A stretch of 64,000 nt of DNA from Klebsiella planticola ATCC 33531. Lineage in GTDB: Bacteria > Pseudomonadota > Gammaproteobacteria > Enterobacterales > Enterobacteriaceae. Of this stretch, positions 38,782-46,454 are shown piece after piece. Below the pieces are notes generated by a model. The model was given only the letters and a program-made list of their open reading frames with translations, did not search any database and was not told the DNA's origin. The DNA is taken from assembly GCF_000735435.1 (NCBI RefSeq), contig NZ_JMPP01000024.1:124001-188000 (forward strand), in the 5' to 3' direction. The position numbers and the translations under genes were made by a program. Every line of letters begins with the position of its first letter. Within the stretch, counting starts at the first letter, position 1.

Positions 38782-38858
38782 TGGTCGGCACGAGAGGATT
38801 TGAACCTCCGACCCCCGACACCCCATGACGGTGCGCTACCAGGCTGCGCTACGTGCCG
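38782..38858 (-). tRNA. proL: tRNA-Pro (GGG anticodon)
   Basis: 77 nt including an encoded CCA (TGG at 38782-38784 on the plus strand). Read on the minus strand it starts CGGCACGTAGCGCAGCC, has the T-arm GGAGGTTCAAATCCTC and ends CGTGCCGACCA with a full acceptor stem. The anticodon GGG is at 38824-38822. It matches E. coli proL, which also lies next to yejM. Confidence 0.96.
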
Positions 38859-38935
38859 ACGTATGGAGGACAATATTACCCGTTCCCCGACCGAATGCAA
38901 GCCGGGGAACGGCTGATTGATTCATAATTAATCAA

Positions 38936-40696
38936 TCAGTTAGCGATAAAGCGTTTTTCGTCAGTCAGGATCTGCAGCAGCAGGCTGAGCTGAGGTTTGC
39001 GGTTATCAATCTTTTTGCCATCGCTGTTCCAGGTGCTGTAGGTACCGTTGTGGTTCAGCACCACGGTCACCTCTGGCGACGTGACCGCCAGCGTATCGCC
39101 GTTGGCTGCCGTCACCCAGGCCCGGCGACGCGCGGGGCTGAACAGGTCTTCACCCTGTGAATATTCGTTAGCAGGCGTGGAGACGTGCAGCAGGCGCTGC
39201 ATCAGCGTGGTCATCACATCTTTGTTGCTGGTCAGCGTCGCGATGTTCTGCGCCGGAATTCCTGGCCAGTGAATAACCAGCGGCACCTGCAGCTGCTCCC
39301 GGGACCAGTCAAACTTACCGCGCTGCGGATTCAACGGCATACCGTGAGCGGCGGTGATAATCACCACGGTGTTATCCAGTTTTCCGGCATCGCTCAGGGC
39401 GCTCAGTACCCGGCTGATTTGGCTATCAACATCTCCCGCCGCACGACTGTAGCGACGCGCGAAGTTTTGCTGCTGACTGTTGTCCAGCGTGGTGCCGTTC
39501 AACGAAATCCATGAGAACCAGCGGTTTTCATCCTGCGCATAGCGATTGAGCCAGCCAATCCACTGGTCCGCCGTTTGCTCATCGCTTTGCGTTTTCTCAT
39601 TTGGCAGCGAGAAATCGGACAGCAGCGCCTGGCGATAGAGCGGGCTGCTGAAGCCATCGGAGGAGAACAGCCCCAGCTGATATCCCTGCTGGTTAAAGGC
39701 CGTAATCAACGCGGCCGGAATGCGGGCCGACAGCACGCCATCCATATAGCCCGGCGAAATCCCGTAGAACAGGCCAAACATACCGCTATCGGTAGTGTTG
39801 CCGGAGCTCATATGCTGGGTAAAGTTGACATTCTCTTGTGCGAAACGGGCCAGTTCCGGCATATTTTTCTCAAACCGTGAATAGTTCAGGTTATCGACGG
39901 TAATGAGCAGAACGTTGTAGCCAGCCCCCAGATCGCGATAGCGCAGGTTGCTCAGCGGATACTCAACGGAGACGGCTTCCGGCGCCCCCTGTTCTACCAG
40001 CCGACGCTGGTAATCCTGGGCATCGAGCAGGCCATGTTTCTCAAGGAAACGGCGGGCCGTCATCGGATAGGAGAGCGGCAGATTCGCCCGTTGCATGGTG
40101 ATTGGGCGATAGAAATTCGCATCCGCCCAGATATAAATCAGGTGGCTGCTGATAAAAGAGAGAAAGAAAAACCAGGCGACAGGCCGGGCGTAGTGGCGGC
40201 GACGCGTCAGGCTGCGCAGCTTCTGCCAGCTCCAGGTCGCAAACAGCATTTCCAGCAGGAAGATAATCGGCACGCTGATAAACATCAGCTGCCAGTCGCG
40301 CGCCATCTCATTCTGGTCAGGGTTGATGACCAGTTCCCAGACAATCGGGTTAAGATGCAGGTGGAAACGGGTAAAGACTTCGCTATCGATCAGCAGAAGC
40401 GTCATGCCCGCGGTCGCCAGAATGACCGACAGGAAGCGCATCAATCGCTGCGATATGACGATAAAGGTCAGCGGAAAGAGAATCAGGACATAGCTGGTAA
40501 ATACCAGAAAACTGAAGTGACCCACGAGGCTGACATACGAGAAAATACGTCCGCCCAGAGTCGTGGGCCAGTCGGCGACAAAAAGATAGCGGCTGCCGAG
40601 CACCATGGCCAACAACATGTTGAACAGGGCGAACCAGTGCCCCCAGCTGACCATCTGGGAGATTTTTTCTCGGTAGGGCTGACGAAGAGTCACCAT
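38936..40696 (-). CDS. yejM: LPS-synthesis regulator YejM (PbgA/LapC)
   Basis: Essential inner-membrane protein of 586 aa that senses periplasmic-leaflet LPS and restrains LapB-FtsH proteolysis of LpxC, so tuning lipid A synthesis. Five membrane segments lie in residues 20-190, followed by a linker with the LPS-binding motif region (SYPMTARRFLEKHGLLDAQ) and a sulfatase/arylsulfatase-fold periplasmic domain (NVLLITVDNLNYSRFEKNMPEL, MSSGNTTDSGMFGLFYG, VVIITAAHGMPL). I chose the ATG at 40696, giving MVTLRQPYREKISQMVSWGHW as in E. coli. The open frame runs 22 codons upstream into yejL. Starts 19 bases after the yejL stop, in one operon with it. Confidence 0.96.
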   Translation of the reverse strand: MVTLRQPYREKISQMVSWGHWFALFNMLLAMVLGSRYLFVADWPTTLGGRIFSYVSLVGHFSFLVFTSYVLILFPLTFIVISQRLMRFLSVILATAGMTLLLIDSEVFTRFHLHLNPIVWELVINPDQNEMARDWQLMFISVPIIFLLEMLFATWSWQKLRSLTRRRHYARPVAWFFFLSFISSHLIYIWADANFYRPITMQRANLPLSYPMTARRFLEKHGLLDAQDYQRRLVEQGAPEAVSVEYPLSNLRYRDLGAGYNVLLITVDNLNYSRFEKNMPELARFAQENVNFTQHMSSGNTTDSGMFGLFYGISPGYMDGVLSARIPAALITAFNQQGYQLGLFSSDGFSSPLYRQALLSDFSLPNEKTQSDEQTADQWIGWLNRYAQDENRWFSWISLNGTTLDNSQQQNFARRYSRAAGDVDSQISRVLSALSDAGKLDNTVVIITAAHGMPLNPQRGKFDWSREQLQVPLVIHWPGIPAQNIATLTSNKDVMTTLMQRLLHVSTPANEYSQGEDLFSPARRRAWVTAANGDTLAVTSPEVTVVLNHNGTYSTWNSDGKKIDNRKPQLSLLLQILTDEKRFIAN

Positions 40697-40715
40697 ATAC
40701 AGTTGTTGGTTATCC

Positions 40716-40943
40716 TTAGTGCGCCGGGTCGTCGTTGATTGAAGACTGCAGAGCCTGGGCAAAAGAACGGGCGATCGCCTGACGCTGCGCCGGCGCGACG
40801 CTACTATTGATCAGGTTAGTCACCATATTGCCTAGCACCATCAGTGAAAGGTCAACGGGGGCTTTGTGTGTTTCCAGCACGTTGCTCAGCTCGCTAAGCA
40901 GCTGTTCGACGTGTTCATCACTATAGCGGGATAATTGCGGCAT
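40716..40943 (-). CDS. yejL: UPF0352 protein YejL
   Basis: Small cytosolic protein of 75 aa, UPF0352 family, function unknown. The ATG at 40943 gives [16 protein letters not shown], aligned with the E. coli protein end to end; upstream in-frame ATGs would add a basic, Cys-containing extension not seen in the family. The helical body contains [13 protein letters not shown] and ALQSSIND. It precedes yejM and diverges from yejK. Confidence 0.94.
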   Translation of the reverse strand: MPQLSRYSDEHVEQLLSELSNVLETHKAPVDLSLMVLGNMVTNLINSSVAPAQRQAIARSFAQALQSSINDDPAH

Positions 40944-41132
40944 AAACTCAAAATCTGTTTGTTCGTGAAAGGGCAACATATTACCGTAGCAGCAGCTTTT
41001 TTTCCGCATTTTTTCGCCACGGCGCAAAAGCGCGCAGGATCGCGAGTCTCAGGTCGTCGAAGAGTCACGCGGCGGTTGCGTCGCCGTCCCGGCGGTGGTT
41101 GAATACCGGCCGGTCTAAAAGGAGAGTTTAAC

Positions 41133-42140
41133 ATGAGTCTGGATATCGACCAGATTGCCCTGCATCAGTTAATTAAACGTGATGAACAAAACCTCGAACT
41201 GGTGCTGCGCGATTCCTTACTGGAGCCGAATGCGACGGTCGTGGAAATGATGGCCGAGCTGCATCGTGTCTACAGCGCTAAAAACAAGGCCTACGGTCTG
41301 TTTAACCAGGAGAGCGAGCTGGCGCAGGCCCTTCGCCTGCAGCGTCAGGGCGAGGAAGACTTTCTCCCGTTCAGCCGGGCGGCAACCGGCCGTCTGCGTG
41401 ACGAACTGGCGAAGTATCCTTTCGCAGAAGGCGGTATCGTGCTGTTCTGTCAGTATCGGTATCTGGCGGTAGAGTACCTGCTGGTGGCGGTGCTGAACAA
41501 CCTGAGCAGTATGCGCGTTAATGAAGATCTGGATATCAGCTCGACCCACTATCTGGATATCAATCATGCCGATATTGTGGCGCGCATTGACTTAACTGAA
41601 TGGGAAACCAATCCGGAGTCGACCCGCTACCTGACCTTCCTCAAAGGCCGGGTCGGGCGTAAAGTGGCTGATTTCTTTATGGACTTTCTCGGCGCCAGCG
41701 AAGGGCTGAACGCGAAAGCGCAGAACCGTGGCCTGCTCCAGGCGGTCGATGATTTCGCCTCCGATGCTCAGCTCGATAAGTCCGAACGGCAGAACGTTCG
41801 TCAGCAGGTCTATGCTTATTGCAACGAGCAGCTGCAGGCGGGAGAAGAGATTGAGCTGGAATCTTTATCCAAAGAGCTGGCCGGCGTCAGCGAGAAGAGC
41901 TTCCAGCAATTTACCGCGGAACAGGGGTATGAGCTGGAAGAGAGCTTCCCGGCGGATCGCAGCACGCTGCGTCAGTTGACCAAGTTTGCCGGCAGCGGCG
42001 GCGGGTTAACGATCAACTTTGATGCCATGCTGCTGGGCGAGCGGGTGTTCTGGGATCCGGCAACGGATACGCTGACCATCAAAGGTACGCCGCCTAACCT
42101 GCGCGATCAGCTGCAGCGTCGGACTTCCGGCGGTAGCTGA
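41133..42140 (+). CDS. yejK: Nucleoid-associated protein YejK
   Basis: Nucleoid-associated protein NdpA/YejK of 335 aa, reported to interact with topoisomerase IV and gyrase. The N-terminus [26 protein letters not shown] and the C-terminal [16 protein letters not shown] region match E. coli YejK. It is divergent from yejL-yejM, with AGGAGAG 7 bases before the ATG. Downstream begins the accessory block not found at this site in E. coli. Confidence 0.95.
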   Translation: MSLDIDQIALHQLIKRDEQNLELVLRDSLLEPNATVVEMMAELHRVYSAKNKAYGLFNQESELAQALRLQRQGEEDFLPFSRAATGRLRDELAKYPFAEGGIVLFCQYRYLAVEYLLVAVLNNLSSMRVNEDLDISSTHYLDINHADIVARIDLTEWETNPESTRYLTFLKGRVGRKVADFFMDFLGASEGLNAKAQNRGLLQAVDDFASDAQLDKSERQNVRQQVYAYCNEQLQAGEEIELESLSKELAGVSEKSFQQFTAEQGYELEESFPADRSTLRQLTKFAGSGGGLTINFDAMLLGERVFWDPATDTLTIKGTPPNLRDQLQRRTSGGS

Positions 42141-42203
42141 TTCTCCGCCAGCCCCGGTGAAGGCCGGGGCTGCTGCCCGGGCCATCGTCGGCCCGCGGCG
42201 TTC

Positions 42204-42968
42204 TTACTCTGCATCGGCGCGGATCGTCTCGATCCCGTGCTGGGTCAGCTTCGCCTGCAGGGCCTCATCCAGCAAACCATCGATAATCAGGGTACTGGCA
42301 AGGCTTAACTCGCCGATGGCAAACGCCGATGCCGAGTTCAGTTTTTCTTGCGACGCCATCACAATGGTTTCCGCTGCCCGCGCGGCGAGCGCCCGCTTGA
42401 TAGCCGCCTCTTCATAATCGCCGGTAGTGAAACCAGCGCGGTCATGCACCCCGGTCACGCCCATAAAAAACAGATCGGCATTGATCCGCGCAATACCTTC
42501 CAGCGCGCTGGCGCCGACGGTGACCACCGAATGTTTAAACAGCCGCCCGCCGATAAGAATGACCTCAATCAACGGCCGCTCCACCAGCGCGACGGCAATA
42601 CCGGGGCTATGGGTCACGATGGTGCAGGCTAAATCAGCCGGCAGACAGCGGACCATTTCTTCTGTGGTGGTCCCGCCATCGATAATCACCACCTGACCCG
42701 GCTGGATCAGGGCCGCCGCCCGGCGGGCAATGGCCTGCTTTGAGGCGATTTGCACGTTTTTTCTTGTTTCGATCGGCGCGATGGCTGCCGAAACCGGTAG
42801 CGCCCCGCCGTGGACCCGCTGTAGCTTTCCTTCCCCCGCCAGCTCGCGTAAATCCCGGCGGATAGAGTCTTCAGAGACGTTAAACCGCTGGCTAAGCTCT
42901 CCGGACATTACCTGTTTTTCGACGGCCAGAATCTGCAGTATTTGCTGTTTTCGTTGGCTGGCAAACAT
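42204..42968 (-). CDS. DeoR-family transcriptional regulator
   Basis: 254-aa repressor of the DeoR/GlpR family. The N-terminal winged helix has the signature SGELSQRFNVSEDSIRRDLRELAGEGKLQRVHGGAL (residues 22-57), and the C-terminal DeoRC sugar-phosphate sensor domain has IIDGGTTTEEM, ILIGGRLFKHSVVTVGASAL and DLFFMGVTGVHDRAGFTTGDYEEA. Ligands in this family are usually phosphorylated sugars; the one here is unknown. It diverges from the NudK-like gene with 81 bp between starts, so it probably controls itself and that gene. AAGGAA is 8 bases before the ATG. Confidence 0.9.
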   Translation of the reverse strand: MFASQRKQQILQILAVEKQVMSGELSQRFNVSEDSIRRDLRELAGEGKLQRVHGGALPVSAAIAPIETRKNVQIASKQAIARRAAALIQPGQVVIIDGGTTTEEMVRCLPADLACTIVTHSPGIAVALVERPLIEVILIGGRLFKHSVVTVGASALEGIARINADLFFMGVTGVHDRAGFTTGDYEEAAIKRALAARAAETIVMASQEKLNSASAFAIGELSLASTLIIDGLLDEALQAKLTQHGIETIRADAE

Positions 42969-43049
42969 ATTTTTTCCTTCACGTTTGATCTTGTTTGTGC
43001 GTTATTTTGCATGTTATCGTGGCCGCTGTCATCTTATCAGGAGAAAAAT
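42969..43049. promoter_or_regulatory. DeoR regulator/NudK-like divergent promoter region
   Basis: Short 81-bp spacer carrying tandem TTTG half-sites: GTTTG at 42983-42987, GTTTG at 42993-42997 and TTTTG at 43005-43009, spaced 10 and 12 bases apart. DeoR-type repressors often bind such direct repeats, so this is a candidate operator. The ribosome binding site for the plus-strand gene is CAGGAG at 43038-43043. Confidence 0.35.
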
Positions 43050-43670
43050 ATGTCCTGCGATACATCCCGCGTTCGCCACGTGCGTGAAACGCTGCTGTCC
43101 GACAACTGGTATACGTTAAAAAAATACACTTTTGAATTGCTGCGACGGGACGGCCGTTGGCAGGAGCAGAGCCGTGAGGCCTACGATCGCGGCAACGGCG
43201 CGGTGATTCTGCTCTATAACCGGGTAAAGCAAACCGTCGTGCTTATTCGCCAGTTTCGTTTTCCGGTGTGGATTAACGGTCATGATGGTTTTTTGATCGA
43301 GGCGGCTGCCGGACTGCTGGATAATGCGTCGCCGGAAGAGCGCATTATCGCCGAGGCGGAAGAGGAGACCGGCTTTCGCGTCACCGGTATTGAACCGGTT
43401 TTTACTGCCTACATGAGTCCGGGGTCGGTTACCGAAAAGCTCTACTTTTTCATTGCCGAATATTCGGCGGACGATCGCCGCAGCGAAGGCGGCGGGCTGG
43501 CGGCGGAAGGGGAGGATATTGAAGTGCTGGAGTGGCCACTGGCCCGGGCGTTACAAGCGATACGCGAGGGGGAAATTGTGGATGCCAAAACCATTATGCT
43601 CCTGCAACACCTGGCCCTCACGGTTTCATCACGCCTTGCTCCGGGTGAAACAAGGCGCGATAACCCTTAA
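43050..43670 (+). CDS. NudK-like Nudix hydrolase
   Basis: Nudix enzyme of 206 aa related to GDP-mannose hydrolase NudK and ADP-ribose pyrophosphatases. I chose the ATG at 43050 for its CAGGAG and because the NudK-like N-terminus follows (LLSDNWYTLKKYTFELLRRDG). Shared landmarks are YDRGNGAVILLYN, LIRQFR and YMSPGSVTEKLYFFIAEYS. The Nudix box runs from Gly88: Glu102, Glu105 and Glu106 (metal ligands) are kept. Ser94 stands where NudK has Glu, and Ala101 where the consensus Arg/Lys is. It is paired with the divergent DeoR-type gene and its 3' end overlaps the serine hydrolase gene by 4 bp. This is not the core nudK locus. The substrate is uncertain. Confidence 0.85.
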   Translation: MSCDTSRVRHVRETLLSDNWYTLKKYTFELLRRDGRWQEQSREAYDRGNGAVILLYNRVKQTVVLIRQFRFPVWINGHDGFLIEAAAGLLDNASPEERIIAEAEEETGFRVTGIEPVFTAYMSPGSVTEKLYFFIAEYSADDRRSEGGGLAAEGEDIEVLEWPLARALQAIREGEIVDAKTIMLLQHLALTVSSRLAPGETRRDNP

Positions 43671-44980
43671 CGCAGCTTGCGAGCGATAGCGCTGTACATC
43701 AGCGCGGCTTCCAGCGGTTGGGCGTTAAACGAAGGTTCGGCCTGCGGCCAGGTTGACCACTGCACGATCACCAGATGTTCCGCGCGGTTGACCATAATCA
43801 CCTGGCCATAGATACCCAGCGCCCACAGCGAACCTTTCAGCCCCTGGCGAGCGGTAGGGTCGACGTGCTGCGCGTTGGCCGGAATCGCGTTATTCCACCA
43901 TTGATAGCCGTAAATGCCTTCCGGGTGTGCCGGGGAGACTGATTTCTGCGCCTGAGTCCAGGCGGAGGATTGGTCAAACCAGCCTTCAGGCACCCGTCGT
44001 TGGCCGTTGGCCAGGCGTCCATCCCGGGCGACAAACTCGCCGAAACGACCCCAGTCTTCCAGCGTGGCGTTAAAGCCATGCGCCCCGACGTCATGTTTAC
44101 CCTGCTGATAAGCGTGCCAGACGCCGTCATGCGCCATTCCGGCGGGTTGCCACAGGGCCTGCTCCAGCCATGCGGCAAGCGGCATTCCGGTGGCCCGCTC
44201 CACCACATCCCCCAATAGCCATGCGCCCCCTGATGAGTAGGACCACTGCTCGCCGGCGGGATGCGTACGCTTCAGGGAAGCCACGATCTTGCGCACGCAT
44301 GCGTAGGCGCCCGGATGGGCCTCACACTGGGTCAGGCGGGCGAAATGGGATTGTGGATTGGTGTAATCTTCATTCCACTCGACGCCGGAGGTGTGCTGAA
44401 TCAGCTGCTTAAGGGTGACATCATCCCAGGCGGTGCCTTTCAGGTCGGGCTCGTAATCGGTGACCCGGTCATTAAGCGAATGGATTTTACCTTGCTGAAT
44501 CGCCATACCGACTAAGGTGGAGACCACCGCTTTACCTACCGAGCGGGAGGTCCACAGCGTGGTGTCGGTGTTGCCTGCGCCGAGATATTTGTAGGCAATT
44601 TTACCCTCTTTGAGTACCAGAAAACCGGTAACGTTCTGGCGCTTCAGGTAATCCTGCAGGTTCCATGTCTGGCCGTTTACCGTGTAGCTGACGTCGGTCA
44701 GCGGCTTATCTGATGGCGACAGCGGCGTGGCGCTACCGTGACGGAAGACATCGCCGGCATAGTTACGGTAGTCGTTGCGAAAGCCGATAACCCGGGCAGA
44801 TTGATCCCAGTTGAGCATATCTTTTGTGGCGGGCAGCACGGGATCAAAAGGCGTCGGGCAGACATCCAGCATCACTCCGCCGCAGGACTGCGGTGACGGG
44901 GTTTGCGCCATGCTGACGGTAGGGCAAAGCGCGAACATCAGCGCCAGGGCAAGCGGTGTGGTTTTTTTTATCTTTGTCAT
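43667..44980 (-). CDS. Exported serine hydrolase (beta-lactamase/esterase fold)
   Basis: 437-aa secreted protein of the class C beta-lactamase-like serine hydrolase family (COG1680: esterases, D-aminopeptidases, 6-aminohexanoate-dimer hydrolases). The signal peptide ends near VSMAQ. The catalytic SxxK is SVGK in TSRSVGKAVVS, and the Tyr motif is YSSGG, consistent with a YxS type. The ATG at 44980 is preceded by AAGGAA. Two Cys pairs (SCGGVMLDVC near the N-terminus; CEAHPGAYAC) may form disulfides. It is divergent from a LysR-type gene, suggesting local control. The physiological substrate is unknown; beta-lactam hydrolysis should not be assumed. Confidence 0.88.
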   Translation of the reverse strand: MTKIKKTTPLALALMFALCPTVSMAQTPSPQSCGGVMLDVCPTPFDPVLPATKDMLNWDQSARVIGFRNDYRNYAGDVFRHGSATPLSPSDKPLTDVSYTVNGQTWNLQDYLKRQNVTGFLVLKEGKIAYKYLGAGNTDTTLWTSRSVGKAVVSTLVGMAIQQGKIHSLNDRVTDYEPDLKGTAWDDVTLKQLIQHTSGVEWNEDYTNPQSHFARLTQCEAHPGAYACVRKIVASLKRTHPAGEQWSYSSGGAWLLGDVVERATGMPLAAWLEQALWQPAGMAHDGVWHAYQQGKHDVGAHGFNATLEDWGRFGEFVARDGRLANGQRRVPEGWFDQSSAWTQAQKSVSPAHPEGIYGYQWWNNAIPANAQHVDPTARQGLKGSLWALGIYGQVIMVNRAEHLVIVQWSTWPQAEPSFNAQPLEAALMYSAIARKLR

Positions 44981-45010
44981 CAGAGATTCCTTATTAGCCA
45001 TAACAACCAG

Positions 45011-45071
45011 GCCTGCAGTATATAAATCGCCTTCGGCAGGCTAAAATCAGCCGATGGGGGATTTTCCCCCA
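45011..45071. promoter_or_regulatory. Divergent promoter between serine hydrolase and LysR gene
   Basis: A dyad GCCTGC (45011-45016) / GCAGGC (45036-45041) brackets TATATAAAT, which can serve as a -10 in either direction. A perfect hairpin TGGGGG-ATTTT-CCCCCA (45055-45071) ends immediately before the ribosome binding site AAAGGA of the LysR-type gene. Confidence 0.4.
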
Positions 45072-45085
45072 AAGGAAACCTCGGG

Positions 45086-45976
45086 ATGAAAACGCTGCAT
45101 TACTCATTTGCCCAGATTGAAGCCTTTGCCACCATCGCGGAAACCGGGAGTCTCTCACGGGCGGCGATTCGGCTCGGAAAGGACCGTACCACGCTGCGCG
45201 ATCTGCTGGATTATCTGGAAGATGCGCTGGGATATGCGCTGTTCCTGCGCGAAGGGCGGAGCCTGGCGTTAACCGCCGAAGGGGAACAACTGTTTCGCCA
45301 GGCGCATCTACTCCTGCGCCAGGCGCAGGCCTTTGAGTCGTTTGCGCAGACGCTGCCGCGCACGGCGGGGCAGGAGCTGCGGGTGGTGTACGATCCGTTT
45401 GTCCCGCGACCCTTTCTCTGCGCGCTGGCAGACCACCTTGCCCGACGTCAGCTGCGAATGAGCTGCTGGAGCGCATCGCGTCGCGAGGCGGAGCAGGCGC
45501 TGGCCGACGGGCAGGCCGATCTGGCTATTTGCCAGGCCAATAACCGGACTCTCGGTAGCGAAATGGAATGGCGAGCGTTGGGAACCGTCGATCTGCGCTT
45601 TTATGCGACGGAGCGCCTGTTTGCTGACTGCGCGCGTCCGCTGACTCTGCTCAATCTGTCGCTGGTGCCACAGCTGGTGATGCATCGCCGTGCAGACGAG
45701 CAAATTGCCCGCCGGGTGCAAATCTCGGGACACACGCTGTACATGAATGAGAAAGCGTTATTGCGCCATGCGCTGCAGCAGGGGCAGGGGTGGGGATTCT
45801 TACCTGACCATTTTCAGGCGGTCGACTGGCAAGGGGTGGAGGAGATCGACACCGAAGTCGGTACCCAGGGGCTGAATGTCACGATGGTAATGCTGTGGCA
45901 GCCGGGAATGAACAAGCATCCGACGCTGGGAGAGGTGGTTGATTTTGCGCCTTTGCTATGGAAACAAGACGCATAA
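45086..45976 (+). CDS. LysR-family transcriptional regulator
   Basis: 296-aa LysR-type regulator. The N-terminal winged helix-turn-helix is visible in QIEAFATIAETGSLSRAAIRLGKDRTTLRDLLDYLEDALGYALFLREGRSLALTAEGEQL (about residues 10-70); Arg-Thr-Thr-Leu-Arg-Asp replaces the usual SAvSrqI helix, an uncommon recognition helix. The C-terminal half is a periplasmic-binding-like effector domain. It lies 105 bp from, and divergent to, the exported serine hydrolase, its likely target. The effector is unknown. Confidence 0.9.
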   Translation: MKTLHYSFAQIEAFATIAETGSLSRAAIRLGKDRTTLRDLLDYLEDALGYALFLREGRSLALTAEGEQLFRQAHLLLRQAQAFESFAQTLPRTAGQELRVVYDPFVPRPFLCALADHLARRQLRMSCWSASRREAEQALADGQADLAICQANNRTLGSEMEWRALGTVDLRFYATERLFADCARPLTLLNLSLVPQLVMHRRADEQIARRVQISGHTLYMNEKALLRHALQQGQGWGFLPDHFQAVDWQGVEEIDTEVGTQGLNVTMVMLWQPGMNKHPTLGEVVDFAPLLWKQDA

Positions 45977-45977
45977 C

Positions 45978-46010
45978 AAAACGCCCCGGACCTTGCGGGC
46001 CGGGGCGTTT
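45978..46010. terminator. Bidirectional terminator, LysR gene / rplY
   Basis: AAAACGCCCCGGACCTTGCGGGCCGGGGCGTTT: 11-bp GC-rich stem flanked by A-run and T-run on both sides, between the convergent LysR-type gene and rplY. Confidence 0.9.
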
Positions 46011-46032
46011 GCCACTCAACTTGCTATCGCGA

Positions 46033-46317
46033 TTAAGCGCGAACGAAGTCGATGTGAGTCAGTTTTGGCTTGAACGCGTGACGCTGAACAGCCTGAACTT
46101 TTACTTTTTCTTCTTTGCCATCGATAACGATGGTCAGAACTTCACCGTAGAACTCAGCTTTGCTCTGAATGTTCCACAGTTTGTCCTGGTCCAGCTCGAT
46201 TGCTACCGGAGTAGCTTCACCGCCATAAATGATGGCCGGGAATTTGTTAGCTGCACGCAGGCGGCGGCTCGCACCCTTACCCTGCTCTTTACGTACTTCT
46301 GCGTTGATAGTAAACAT
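46033..46317 (-). CDS. rplY: 50S ribosomal protein L25
   Basis: 94-aa ribosomal protein binding loop E of 5S rRNA. The short enterobacterial form without the CTC extension: [33 protein letters not shown]. Highly expressed codon use. Monocistronic, ending at a strong bidirectional terminator. Confidence 0.98.
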   Translation of the reverse strand: MFTINAEVRKEQGKGASRRLRAANKFPAIIYGGEATPVAIELDQDKLWNIQSKAEFYGEVLTIVIDGKEEKVKVQAVQRHAFKPKLTHIDFVRA

Positions 46318-46454
46318 TGATGTCTCTCTATATTTAAATCCTGCTACAGGCGACCCAGCAGCAGGCAGATGATCTGCTTTGCGAATGCAAAAGCGGGCGG
46401 CATTATATCCACCTATGGCGTTGACGGCAATGAAAACCTCAGGCGCGGCGCTGA

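Noticed and set aside
38782..38858. tRNA-Pro as an attachment site of an integrated element
   Set aside because: No integrase gene, no second copy of the tRNA 3' end and no mobile genes on either side in this window.
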